Shown in pieces: positions 42,687 through 51,808 of a stretch of DNA of 64,000 bases (positions within the stretch are counted from its first letter, which is position 1; each line of letters begins with the position of its first letter). The translations under genes were made by a program, and so were the position numbers. The stretch is from BRH-c25 sp035627615 (GTDB taxonomy: Bacteria > Bacillota > Clostridia > Lutisporales > Lutisporaceae): assembly GCA_035627615.1 (NCBI GenBank), contig DASPLL010000023.1:1-64000 (forward strand), given 5' to 3'. The notes beneath the pieces were generated by a model, which had not been told where the DNA came from, ran no database searches, and worked only from the letters and a program-made list of their open reading frames with translations.

Positions 42687-43571
42687 TTATAATTCTATTT
42701 TAGCCACTATACGGTATTCCCTATTGCCGGACTCATCTCTGACAAACTGCCATTTTCCTGGAATTCCCAGATCTTTGGCCAGACCCTCCAGAGTAAACAT
42801 CATGATGCCTGCATCAATGTAGCTTCCTTCATCCTCTGAATTAACAACAGTCAGCAGAACTTCTCCATCCTTAAGTATCAGCCTGCAAGGCTGCAAATTC
42901 TTATAAGAAGGAGCATTCCTTACATAGAAGAACAGATCTGCCATACCCCTGCTTTCCAATTCCTCATAGGCTGCCTTCCTTCCCCATTCATGCAGGTAAA
43001 CAATTTCACCCAGTGAATGCCTTGCCTTGTCAGAGGCTGCCGCCTCATTGGCCTTTGTTCCGTAGGGGTCCTGTTTATATGATGCTGCTGTATTTGTAAC
43101 AGTCGTATGTGGTATCTTCTGCTTAACAGCTTTTTCATCAATCAGTCCGAGGGCAAGCAGATAGTTGATGTTTCCTGCTTGATTCCCCAAAAGCTTCGAC
43201 TTCAAATCACCCGGTATGCTTCTTATGTTTATCCAGCAGCTGCCCAAATCCATATCATATAGTTTTTTTACTACCGACTGCATGTAATATGCACCAAAAA
43301 ATTCAGCTTCAGGACCTTCTCTGTGAGTAACAAGTCCTATATAATGCGGACTTTTGATCATAATACCGCTATAACCGCCCACACCTTCCAACCCATTGAA
43401 AACATCTTCACCATTTTCCAGCATAATAAGTGAAAAACCTTTTTCTCTGGCAACGCCGGCATTTATTTCTTTCAAATATTCTGCGATATCAGCAATCACT
43501 ATCTCCTTCAAGTGGATTTCTTCGTAATCCCTGGTTGATAGAACATTTGCCATAAATTCTCTAAAGCTCAT
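42687..43571 (-). CDS. Nitroreductase-family protein (putative TM nitroreductase type)
   Basis: 294 residues. Two related halves: the N-half carries GGYSGIMIKSPHYIGLVT, FGAYYMQSVVKKLYDMDLGSCWI, the C-half carries RGMADLFFYVRNAPSYKNLQPCR and MMFTLEGLAKDLGIPG. This is the FMN-dependent nitroreductase fold in a single-chain duplicated form. Reduces nitro, quinone or similar compounds; substrate unknown. A CRP/FNR-like palindrome lies upstream (43628-43669). ATG 43571 behind AAGGAGG. Confidence 0.85.
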   Translation of the reverse strand: MSFREFMANVLSTRDYEEIHLKEIVIADIAEYLKEINAGVAREKGFSLIMLENGEDVFNGLEGVGGYSGIMIKSPHYIGLVTHREGPEAEFFGAYYMQSVVKKLYDMDLGSCWINIRSIPGDLKSKLLGNQAGNINYLLALGLIDEKAVKQKIPHTTVTNTAASYKQDPYGTKANEAAASDKARHSLGEIVYLHEWGRKAAYEELESRGMADLFFYVRNAPSYKNLQPCRLILKDGEVLLTVVNSEDEGSYIDAGIMMFTLEGLAKDLGIPGKWQFVRDESGNREYRIVAKIEL

Positions 43572-43627
43572 GATTCCGCCTCCTTACTTATTAAGTTTTT
43601 GCTTCTTATATTTAATATACCATTCTT

Positions 43628-43669
43628 ATCTATCCAAATATGTGATTTTCGTCACATATTTGGATAGAT
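43628..43669. promoter_or_regulatory. 18-bp palindrome with CRP/FNR-type core upstream of the nitroreductase
   Basis: ATCTATCCAAATATGTGA pairs exactly with its complement around TTTTCG. The centre is TGTGA-N6-TCACA, the consensus of CRP/FNR-family sites. On the minus strand TTGGAT-17-TAAATA may be the nitroreductase promoter just inside. It could instead end the MFS transcript, but no T-run follows. Confidence 0.6.
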
Positions 43670-43703
43670 TTAATGTAACAGAGACGGTTTCTTCTGTCTT
43701 TAG

Positions 43704-44933
43704 TTACCGTTTTACTGATGTTACAACCATACTTAACATCGTTATCACTATCATTACAATACCTGCAACAATGAACCACAGAGGTAAACCGTAGCGTTCC
43801 GCTACCGGACCGGCAATCAGCAAGCCAACGGGCATTGTAATGGACATCAGGCTGCCGAGAAGAGAGAATGCGCGGCCTTGTGCCTCCACGGGCACGGTTT
43901 CCTGCAAATAGGCGACATATGGGATATTGTATATATTCACACTTGCACCCATGACCAGACAAACCGCTGCGAAGATCCAGAATCCTGTCATGCTGCGCGG
44001 TAATATACCACAGAGAAAGGATGCCACACCCAGGATCATAACCCCGATGTGTGCAGCGCCAAGTTTATTTTTGATGTTCCCGATACTGCTTATGGCAACG
44101 GCTCCAATCATCATTCCCAGTGCATAGGATACCTGGTTGACACTTGCATGCCAGGCCGTTGCATTGAAATAATCGCTTGTCATTAAAGGATATAGCGAGG
44201 ACAAAGGCATAAAAAAGATCATGCTGACTGCTACGGCCAATGTGAAAATACAAAGGTTTTTATCTCTCATATATACTGCAATTCCCTCCCTGATTTCGCC
44301 CAGGAAATCGGGGCGGGTCAGCTTTTCATGCTTAATCTCAGGTATTCTTACGACTGCAACCGAAATGCTTGCAACCACAGCTCCAACCAGATCAGAAAGC
44401 AGAATAACGTGCAGAGGCAATGCCGCATACATGGCAGCACCAAGAACAGGCCCAATAATAAAGGCTCCTGATTGCATGAATTGACTCCAGCCATTTGCAC
44501 GGACAAGCTCTTCCTGTGGAACGAGCATAGGCACAGCAGCCTGAATCGCCGGTGTATGGAAAACACTTCCGACCGCACGAAGGCCAAGTACTACACAGGC
44601 CGACCAGTAAGGCGGGTTCCAGATGAAAAATGAAACTGCAAAAAGAGCGGCAACAAGGCCGATAAACAAGTCTGCATAAATGATAACTGTCTTGCGGCTC
44701 ATCCTGTCAACCCAGACACCGGCAAATGGTCCTAACAGCAGTTGTGGTAGAAACGCAAGGAGACCTGCCAGTGACATCATGAGCGGCGATGCTGTCTCAC
44801 TGGCCAGCCACCATATAAGCGCGAATTGTACGGCACTGCTGCCAATAAGGGATACTGTCTGTCCGCCCGCAATAGTAAGGAACCCCTTCTTCCAGCCTTT
44901 GTTTTCAATCTGGTTATTGTTTTTGTTCTCCAT
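43704..44933 (-). CDS. MFS drug exporter (MefA/enterobactin-exporter-like)
   Basis: 409 residues, twelve membrane helices. GGQTVSLIGSSAVQFALIWW at the start, and LLLGPFAGVWVDRMSRKTVIIYADL as the motif-A loop after helix 2, match the MFS_3/macrolide efflux group. Exports drugs or siderophore-like compounds. Divergent from the tandem-MerR regulator at 45130, which is its likely regulator. ATG 44933 follows GAGGAGG. Confidence 0.9.
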   Translation of the reverse strand: MENKNNNQIENKGWKKGFLTIAGGQTVSLIGSSAVQFALIWWLASETASPLMMSLAGLLAFLPQLLLGPFAGVWVDRMSRKTVIIYADLFIGLVAALFAVSFFIWNPPYWSACVVLGLRAVGSVFHTPAIQAAVPMLVPQEELVRANGWSQFMQSGAFIIGPVLGAAMYAALPLHVILLSDLVGAVVASISVAVVRIPEIKHEKLTRPDFLGEIREGIAVYMRDKNLCIFTLAVAVSMIFFMPLSSLYPLMTSDYFNATAWHASVNQVSYALGMMIGAVAISSIGNIKNKLGAAHIGVMILGVASFLCGILPRSMTGFWIFAAVCLVMGASVNIYNIPYVAYLQETVPVEAQGRAFSLLGSLMSITMPVGLLIAGPVAERYGLPLWFIVAGIVMIVITMLSMVVTSVKR

Positions 44934-45071
44934 AGTACCTCCTCGGATTTTGCCAATCAGATTTACATATTTAAAATTTTGTCATCACAATTACTGTATA
45001 GTTCTATTATATTACATTAAAGCAATTGGCAAGCTTTTTATAATTGATACCCTTATTATCAGGTCATTTTC

Positions 45072-45100
45072 TTGAAAAAAGTTTAAACCAAATGTATAAT
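45072..45100 (+). promoter_or_regulatory. Sigma-A promoter of the tandem-MerR gene
   Basis: TTGAAA (45072-45077), 17 bp, TATAAT (45095-45100). The ATG follows 30 bp later behind GGAGGG. The 196-bp intergenic region also holds the divergent MFS promoter, whose boxes I cannot fix. Confidence 0.75.
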
Positions 45101-45129
45101 GTTCTCAAACCTATTCTGGAGGGAGTACA

Positions 45130-45876
45130 ATGGCTTTTCGCCCGGTTGATATTGCACGCAAGCTTGGTATCAGCACTACCACATTGAGAAAATATGAAGA
45201 ATTTGGCCTGGTGCCGCTCGTATCACGTTCTGAGTCCGGATACAGGATGTATACCACAGAACACATCGCTTATTTTGTATGCGTCAGAGAAATGCTGGCT
45301 GGCTTTAGCCTTACGGATATTTCGAAATTAATGAAAGAGGTTATGGACAAAAAAATAGATGCAGCTCTATGGATGGCAAACTGCGCCCAAGCAGAGCTGC
45401 ACCAGGAAAAGCTCATTTCAAAAAAAATCATTCAGAACCTGGGCAGCATAACCAAGCAGGAAGTAAGGTCTCACAGAAAAAATCCAAAAATAACTGCTGA
45501 ACGGAAGCTGACAATAAATGATGTGAGCAGTGAGACAGGTATTCCGGTCACAACTATCCGTTATTGGGACAAGGTAGGACTTATATCAGCTGAACGCTGC
45601 AGTTCTAATAATTATCGCATGTTCACCGCTTTTCACATAAGACAGGTCTTGACCATATATGCGCTGAAATTCTCCGCACTTGTCAGCCGCCACAAACATT
45701 CCATCGAAAAGATTAAAGAGCAACTGAAGGAATTTGATTATAATGACAGAACCATGATAACCAAAATGACAAACGAGATCGATCGATACCTCAACAAGGT
45801 CAACCGGGATCAGATCACCGGAATAGCTGCGCTTTATCACTTATGCGTCCAGGTAGAAACAAATAACTTCGGTTAA
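45130..45876 (+). CDS. Regulator with two MerR-type DNA-binding domains
   Basis: 248 residues. First MerR HTH at about 5-70 (IARKLGISTTTLRKYEEFGLVP...GYRMYT), second at about 127-190 (VSSETGIPVTTIRYWDKVGLI...NYRMFT). A normal MerR protein has one such domain plus an effector domain and works as a dimer; here two domains lie in one chain with little ligand domain. Likely controls the divergent MFS exporter. The first winged helix lacks the tyrosine-rich metal site; drug-type sensing would be the guess. Confidence 0.85.
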   Translation: MAFRPVDIARKLGISTTTLRKYEEFGLVPLVSRSESGYRMYTTEHIAYFVCVREMLAGFSLTDISKLMKEVMDKKIDAALWMANCAQAELHQEKLISKKIIQNLGSITKQEVRSHRKNPKITAERKLTINDVSSETGIPVTTIRYWDKVGLISAERCSSNNYRMFTAFHIRQVLTIYALKFSALVSRHKHSIEKIKEQLKEFDYNDRTMITKMTNEIDRYLNKVNRDQITGIAALYHLCVQVETNNFG

Positions 45877-45881
45877 AGGGC

Positions 45882-45914
45882 AGGGACAGGCACTTCATCA
45901 CTGTTCCTGTCCCC
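45882..45914 (+). repeat. AGGGACAGG...CCTGTCCCC hairpin (REP-like or terminator)
   Basis: AGGGACAGG (45882-45890) pairs with CCTGTCCCC (45906-45914), followed by TTATTT. It starts 6 bp past the MerR stop, so it can act as its terminator. Same family as the motifs at 42537, 51009 and 55754. Confidence 0.6.
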
Positions 45915-45938
45915 TTATTTCAAAGCTATATCTCCATA

Positions 45939-48900
45939 TCATTGAAATTTATTATACAATCTATAAAGAAACACCGCTGCCTCCGCCCTGGTGGTGTTAT
46001 TCTGAGGATTGAGCTTATCTCCGCTGCTCACTATCAGTCCCTCTTTAACCATAGAGGCCGCACTGCCTACGGCATAGGCTGCTATAGCTGCTCTGTCGGT
46101 ATACTTCTCCAGTTCGGAAGCATTACCCTGCCGCTCTAATTTTTTCAGTGCTCTTAATGCCCTTTCCGTCATTACCATCATATCCTGCCTTGAGATGCCT
46201 GCATCAGGGCTGAAGTTGTTATATCCCGTACCTCCGGTGATGCCAAGCTTCCTGGCTATGCCTATTTCCTTATAATAATATGCCTTACTGCTTATATCCT
46301 CAAAGTTCCCTTCGACCTTTCCTTCAATACCGAGGGCTTTGACCAAGGAATACAAAAAATCCGCCCTGGTTATGCCCGCTGCCGGTGAGTAGGTATTCTC
46401 TTCTGTTCCATTAATTATACCCTTGGAGGCAAGCACTTCAATGGACTTTCTTGCCCATTCCATGCTTCCCAGGTCACTGAAGGTCTTGTGTACGTAAGTA
46501 ACAGCATAACAGCTGAAATGGGTCGCAGTAAAGGTGACTGTTCCGGCTTCCGGGTCATAACGGCCGTCAGGTACTGCTGCCGCCTTTCCTTCTCCATCAA
46601 TATACCATACTATAATATATTCAGGGTTGGCAAGCTCCTCCGCCGTTGGTATGTAAGGGACGGATACTGTTACAGGTGCGTCCGGATTATTCCATGAGGA
46701 CTGTTTCCCGTTCAGAGTCAGATTGAACTGCAGCAGCGGCCGGTCTCCGATGACTGCTCTTACTTCACCGGGCAGGGTTAACCTGTCACCCCGTCCTATG
46801 GTTATGCCGGCTCTCTCTCCGTCAGCCTCAGGAAGCATGTTGTCCGGTATTGTGATGCTTCCTATTCCTGTAGAGAATACCAGTACACCTTTCCTCTGCT
46901 TATTTGACAGGTCGGACATAGGAATTTCCATAGTACAGGCATTTAATCCGGTAATACTTGGGACTTTAACGACAGTAACTCCCAGGCTGCTGAAAATGTT
47001 TCCTTTCAGACTCTCCAGGTTTACTGACGCACTGCCGGTCTGGGAATTGTGCCTGACAGCCAGGTTTTGCCTAGTTCCGTCAGCCTTTGTAATGACCGCA
47101 CTATAGGCCGGTGCCGGAATAACAGAAGTGGTTATACCGCTGCCGCCTCTTCTTCCTCTGCCTTCCTTATCACCGCCCGATTCCTTGTATTTAAAGCTTG
47201 CAGTAATTGCTGCAGCCGCATTTTCAGGCATGGTAAAAATAGTACTTGCACTTGCGGCATTGGCAAAGGTTCCCCCGCCTGTGGATTTCCACCCTCCAAA
47301 GCTGTATCCGGGATCAGGTGCCGCAGTGATGAAAACATCAGCTCCGCCTGCATATTTGCCGCTGCTGCCGGTAGTGATCGTACCTCCTGCTTCCGCCGTT
47401 ATGGTCAGGTCATAATAATGAGCTGCTTCTACAGTTAATACGGCATTATCGCCGGCATCGAAGCGTATTTCAAAATCTACTGCAGCTTTTTCCTCAAGCT
47501 TCAGGCCGGAAAGATAAGACGCATCGATAGTAATTTCATCTGCATTTATAAAGTAATCATTGTTCAATGACAGGTATACGCTTTCATAAACCACATCCGT
47601 GACGCTGGAGGCACTGTTCCAGATTATGGCCGTGCTTATATCAGCGGGATTATCCATATCGAAATATACCTTGGCGGGATTTATTATGGCATTGTCTCCC
47701 CATTGGCCATATACAGGATAGCCGTCATTCAGACCTGCAATCACGGTCCATGCTCTGGTCATATCCGTACCCTTATGCAGATTGAGCAGCTCGGCAAAAG
47801 CCGTATTCCTCATCTCGACGGAGGTTTTTGCCGCCGCACGGCTTCCCGGAGAAGCAACAGAGGTATCGCCTATGCCGTTTATCCCCGGGTTAATGTCACA
47901 GTTCCAATAGCCATAGGAAATATAGTGACCATCACCTTCCTTTTCATGCCCTGCGAAACCTCCTGTCAAAGCTCCGCTTCCTCCGGTCACCTTTCCTGCA
48001 GAATAGCAGTTTGTGGTTGATGAGTTGTAATTATATCCTGCAAGGCCTCCGACATCTGAATTAGCCCCTCCTGTAACATTTCCCCTTGCATAGCTGCTAA
48101 TGACTTCGCTTTCAGTTTCGCCGAGGAAACCGACCAAGCCGCCGACACCCGAGTCATTTCCTCCCTTTACATCTCCTTCTGCATAGCTGCCGGATATCTG
48201 ACCGGGATCACACCATCCAATCAGTCCGCCTATATATGCAAAGGGGCCGTTTCCTCCTTCCACATCACCTTCAGCATGGCATCCGGATACCTGACCGTAA
48301 ATATTGTCTCCAATAAGTCCGCCGACCAATGAAGCATCTCCGCCGTTAACGGCCCCTTCAGCAAAACTGTCTGTTACTTCTCCGTTAAAATTGAATCCGA
48401 TCAGTCCGCCCAAACATACACCACTGCCTGACACAGCCCCTTCGGCATAACAACGATCTGATACTTTTCCTGAGTGGTTTACGCCGACCAGTCCGCCGCT
48501 ATATGCACTATCCCCGCCTGATACATCTCCTTTAGCATAGCATCTACCCGATATTTCGCCTGCGCCATTCCAGCCGACCAGCCCGCCGACATATGCATAT
48601 GCTTCTCCTGATACATCTCCTTCAGCATAGCATTGATCTGATACTACACCTGAATCGTTCAGTCCGATCAGTCCGCCGGCATATGAAAATCTTCCGGCCG
48701 ATATGTCACCTTCAGCACTGCAGCGAGTAATACTGCAGCCGGCCGTTAATTGCCCTGCCAGGCCGCCCAGGTAAACTAACTCGCCGGGATCGCTTCCCTT
48801 TATTAATACAGCGGCACTGCTGTCTCCAATAGAGCAGTTGTTTCCTGCACATCCGACTAATCCGCCTATGCTGGAATTGCTGGAATTATCATTGTCCTTT

Positions 48901-49466
48901 ATCGTAATTCTGCCTTCCGCACGGCAATCTGTAATGGAGCTGCCCGTGTTTTCATACCCTAAGGAGCCTACCAGACAGCCCACATAAGATCCTGCGATAT
49001 TAAAAAAACCTACATCCGCATATATTTCAACATTCTCCATTGTCACATCCCTGACAGTTGAATCGGCAACACATCCAAAAAGGCCTATATTTGCGGTATA
49101 TGCCTCATAACTGCCCGAACTGCCGATAAGCATGTCCGATATAACATGCTTGTCACCATCGAAGGTTCCTCGGAAGGGATGGTCTGCATCTCCTATGGGA
49201 ATCCAATAATGGTCGGAAAGGTCTATGCTATTACTGAGCACGATTGTATCTCCATTAAAGTCATTTGCACCGCCGTTCACCTGAGCAGCAATCCATGCCA
49301 GCTGTGAAGCGGTCCCAATACTGTAAACATTACCTGCAGGAGTCACTGCAGCCGTAAAGTTGTTCCAGTAACCTGCAGTGGCGGCCTCCACCGTTACTGC
49401 AGGCACCAAAGCCGATGCAATCAGTAAAAAAGCTGTTAAGAGACTGGAAAGTCTTTTCTTTCTCAT
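45939..49466 (-). CDS. Large S-layer-anchored surface protein with GLUG repeats
   Basis: 1175 residues from ATG 49466 with AAGGGGG eight bases upstream. Signal peptide (basic, then LLTAFLLIASALVPAVTVEA), about a dozen GLUG-type repeats (..GGLVGWN..G.VSDCYAEGDVSG..) over residues 130-560, an InlB B-repeat-like domain (YDLTITAEAGG...SFGGWKS), a GGGG-type linker, an APVTVSVPYIPT domain, and three SLH domains at the C-terminus that hold it to the cell wall. Likely surface adhesin or glycan contact protein. Intact relative of the remnant at 36848-37790. Single gene. Confidence 0.9.
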   Translation of the reverse strand: MRKKRLSSLLTAFLLIASALVPAVTVEAATAGYWNNFTAAVTPAGNVYSIGTASQLAWIAAQVNGGANDFNGDTIVLSNSIDLSDHYWIPIGDADHPFRGTFDGDKHVISDMLIGSSGSYEAYTANIGLFGCVADSTVRDVTMENVEIYADVGFFNIAGSYVGCLVGSLGYENTGSSITDCRAEGRITIKDNDNSSNSSIGGLVGCAGNNCSIGDSSAAVLIKGSDPGELVYLGGLAGQLTAGCSITRCSAEGDISAGRFSYAGGLIGLNDSGVVSDQCYAEGDVSGEAYAYVGGLVGWNGAGEISGRCYAKGDVSGGDSAYSGGLVGVNHSGKVSDRCYAEGAVSGSGVCLGGLIGFNFNGEVTDSFAEGAVNGGDASLVGGLIGDNIYGQVSGCHAEGDVEGGNGPFAYIGGLIGWCDPGQISGSYAEGDVKGGNDSGVGGLVGFLGETESEVISSYARGNVTGGANSDVGGLAGYNYNSSTTNCYSAGKVTGGSGALTGGFAGHEKEGDGHYISYGYWNCDINPGINGIGDTSVASPGSRAAAKTSVEMRNTAFAELLNLHKGTDMTRAWTVIAGLNDGYPVYGQWGDNAIINPAKVYFDMDNPADISTAIIWNSASSVTDVVYESVYLSLNNDYFINADEITIDASYLSGLKLEEKAAVDFEIRFDAGDNAVLTVEAAHYYDLTITAEAGGTITTGSSGKYAGGADVFITAAPDPGYSFGGWKSTGGGTFANAASASTIFTMPENAAAAITASFKYKESGGDKEGRGRRGGSGITTSVIPAPAYSAVITKADGTRQNLAVRHNSQTGSASVNLESLKGNIFSSLGVTVVKVPSITGLNACTMEIPMSDLSNKQRKGVLVFSTGIGSITIPDNMLPEADGERAGITIGRGDRLTLPGEVRAVIGDRPLLQFNLTLNGKQSSWNNPDAPVTVSVPYIPTAEELANPEYIIVWYIDGEGKAAAVPDGRYDPEAGTVTFTATHFSCYAVTYVHKTFSDLGSMEWARKSIEVLASKGIINGTEENTYSPAAGITRADFLYSLVKALGIEGKVEGNFEDISSKAYYYKEIGIARKLGITGGTGYNNFSPDAGISRQDMMVMTERALRALKKLERQGNASELEKYTDRAAIAAYAVGSAASMVKEGLIVSSGDKLNPQNNTTRAEAAVFLYRLYNKFQ

Positions 49467-49641
49467 ACTACCATCCCCCTTAATTTTATTATCACAACAA
49501 ACCACCTCAATCCCGCATCATGAAGGCTTCCTGTTTTCTCACGGCAAGTTTTCCTGTATAGCAATAATACGCTTCTTCATGTTAATATCTACATTTTATT
49601 ATATATTTTTCCACTTAACCATGACTTAACAAATTCTTTTA

Positions 49642-49675
49642 CAAAAAAAATAAGACCCTTGTATTCGAAGGGTTT
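49642..49675 (-). terminator. Rho-independent terminator of the DMT transporter
   Basis: On the minus strand ACCCTT-CGAATAC-AAGGGT followed by CTTATTTTTTTT. Lies 71 bp after the transporter stop. The rest of the space up to 49466 is AT-rich and holds the surface-protein promoter region. Confidence 0.85.
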
Positions 49676-49745
49676 ATTGGTACTGTATATACTCATAAAA
49701 AATTTTATTTACCAGAATTCCAAAGCAAAGGCCGGCATACGGCGC

Positions 49746-50606
49746 TTATGCAAAGGAAAGCAAAACTATACCTGCTAACATTACGCATATACCAAGCAGC
49801 TTTGCTTTGCCCAATTCTTCCGAAAGCAATCTGACTCCAAGAAATGTACCGAATAAGATACTGAGCTCCCTCATTGGCGCAACATAATAAAGCGGAGTAA
49901 AAACCATAGCTGTCAAAACCAAAATATACGACAGCGGCGATAATACAGCCACTGTGAAAATTTCCTTTTTATGATGAAGCATTAGCTGCCTTATTTGATC
50001 CTTTCTACGCAATGAGTAAGGTGAAAGCAGCAATATCCGGCCGACATTCGATGCCCAATCCAGAAGAATCGGCGGCAGCATCTGCGCAGTTACTGCAATT
50101 TTATCAAAAATAGTATATGAAGCGATGGTAAGACCGCATAAAAAAGCATAAATGAGGGCGCGGTCCTTTTCCGTTTTTAGAATTAAGGCAGGATTTCCCG
50201 TTATCAGAAAAATCCCTGATATTATCAGTGCAATACCGGCTATAGCAGCTAAAGATGCATTCTCCTTCAAGAAAATAATAGCTATAAGGGTCGAAAATAG
50301 CGGGCCCGTACCCCTGGCTAAAGGATATACTACAGAAAAATTTCCGCAGCTGTAGCCTTTGCTCAGCAATATGAAGTAAACAGAATGCAAGACCGCACTT
50401 CCCAAGATAAAGTAAATAAAAGAAATTTGAAAACCAGCTTTATAGTTAAAAATTGCTGCCAGGACAAAAGGAAAATAAATAATGCTGGAAAAGCATGAAA
50501 ACAGCCAAAGGAAGGTAGTATTGCCCTTGATCTTCTTCGCAGCAAAATTCCAGGTTGCATGAAAAACTGCAGAGAGAATGATCATTATGAAGCCTATGCC
50601 TGTCAT
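49746..50606 (-). CDS. EamA/DMT-family transporter
   Basis: 286 residues with ten membrane helices in two EamA repeats. GNFSVVYPLARGTGPLFSTLIA at the end of repeat 1 and APMRELSILFGTFLGVRLLSEEL in repeat 2 are typical motifs. Moves a small metabolite or amino acid; substrate unknown. Divergent from a gutted LysR gene at 50732, which probably once controlled it. RBS TTGGGGGA before ATG 50606. Confidence 0.85.
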   Translation of the reverse strand: MTGIGFIMIILSAVFHATWNFAAKKIKGNTTFLWLFSCFSSIIYFPFVLAAIFNYKAGFQISFIYFILGSAVLHSVYFILLSKGYSCGNFSVVYPLARGTGPLFSTLIAIIFLKENASLAAIAGIALIISGIFLITGNPALILKTEKDRALIYAFLCGLTIASYTIFDKIAVTAQMLPPILLDWASNVGRILLLSPYSLRRKDQIRQLMLHHKKEIFTVAVLSPLSYILVLTAMVFTPLYYVAPMRELSILFGTFLGVRLLSEELGKAKLLGICVMLAGIVLLSFA

Positions 50607-50731
50607 TCAGAGTCCCCCAATCAAATTGACGATTTTTTCTTAATATGCTAATTTTATATATATAAATTATAGATGTAAAGCATAAAATATGAATATTAAA
50701 TATCTATAGATTCGATATATGGGAGGCTCAT

Positions 50732-51002
50732 ATGTTAAATTATCTGGGAGTAGAAGTGTTTTTAACAATCGTTAAAAACAGGAATCTGACCAATGTATGA
50801 TGAAAAGCAATGGGCGATAGTACCAAGATCAATAGCAGACTATTTCGGGGCAGACAAGAAATTCACCGTCCAGAAGCTTAAGTATCCGGCGCTGCCAAGA
50901 GTATGCTATAAAATCACCCATAAGCATATGAACAGGATGAAACAGGAATGCGTAAAAATTCTGGATCACTATGCTAAATCCATATATCTGACAAATAGCT
51001 GA
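50732..51002 (+). pseudogene. LysR-family regulator with internal deletion
   Basis: ATG 50732 (after GGGAGG) starts MLNYLGVEVFLTIVKNRNLTNV, the opening of a LysR HTH, and stops at 50798. From 50793, in another frame, EKQWAIVPRSIADYF..KLKYPALPRVCYKITHK is the C-terminal end of a LysR effector domain. About 200 central residues are gone, with a frameshift at the joint. Divergent from the DMT transporter, the usual place for its regulator. No longer functional. Confidence 0.75.
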
Positions 51003-51008
51003 TAAGCC

Positions 51009-51024
51009 AGGGACAGGTACCTTG
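51009..51024. repeat. AGGGACAGGTACCTTG motif
   Basis: Directly after the LysR remnant. It matches the GGGACAGGCACCTTG core at 42537. The partner arm is not well kept here. Confidence 0.4.
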
Positions 51025-51061
51025 CTCCTACAAGCTTGATCCCAATGACAATGACCCTAAT

Positions 51062-51736
51062 TTAAATTGTCGCAGTCTCCAACTGTTCATAAGCTATAAC
51101 TGCACTTTTTGTTTCTTTTGCTTTATATAATGCCTTATCAGCATATTTTAAGAAACAGTCAAGGTTTATTGGAAATATCGTTGTAGCAATGCCTATACTT
51201 ATAGTTATTTTATCAGTGCTGGAACCAAAGATAAAAGTCTTTGCTTCAATAGCCTGTTTTATTCTTTCAGCCATTTTGAATACATTTTCACAGCAGGTTT
51301 GAGGCAGAAAAACAACAAATTCTTCTCCTCCCAGTCTTGCTACTATATCTGTACTTCTTGTATTGCTTTTCAGGATTTCAGCAAACTGCTTTAAAACCTC
51401 GTCTCCTGCCGAATGTCCATAGGTGTCGTTAATCCTTTTGAAGTTATCTATATCAATCATCATCAGCGAAACAGGGAATTTCATTTTTAATATTGCTGAC
51501 ATCTTCATAAAGAAGCTTCTTCTGTTATATACACCTGTCAAACTATCTGTATTAGCCTGCCAGTAAAATCTCTGAATAATAATTCCGCAGAATAGAGACA
51601 GCAATAGATGGCCTATGATACAGGGAATCAGGATAATAAAACCTATCATATTATAAAAAAGAAAAGCAGTCAGCCAAATTACGGCGCTAACTGCAAGAAG
51701 TACAAATGGAGCAGCCTTAATAAACCATTCTTTCAT
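51062..51736 (-). CDS. Diguanylate cyclase (GGDEF), membrane-bound
   Basis: 224 residues from ATG 51736 (AGGTGA five bases upstream). Two N-terminal membrane helices (about 8-25 and 30-55), then a GGDEF domain: GVYNRRSFF, DIDNFKRINDTYGHSAGD and the active-site loop RLGGEEFVVFLPQ (GGEEF form). Makes cyclic di-GMP. No I-site RxxD is clear. Gene lies next to an HD-GYP protein with 72 bp between, so synthesis and breakdown of the signal are side by side. Confidence 0.92.
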   Translation of the reverse strand: MKEWFIKAAPFVLLAVSAVIWLTAFLFYNMIGFIILIPCIIGHLLLSLFCGIIIQRFYWQANTDSLTGVYNRRSFFMKMSAILKMKFPVSLMMIDIDNFKRINDTYGHSAGDEVLKQFAEILKSNTRSTDIVARLGGEEFVVFLPQTCCENVFKMAERIKQAIEAKTFIFGSSTDKITISIGIATTIFPINLDCFLKYADKALYKAKETKSAVIAYEQLETATI

Positions 51737-51808
51737 TGCACTCACCTATCTTTATATATACTAATTTGTTACCACTACATCATCAGGGTCAAATATTTCA
51801 TTCGCAAG

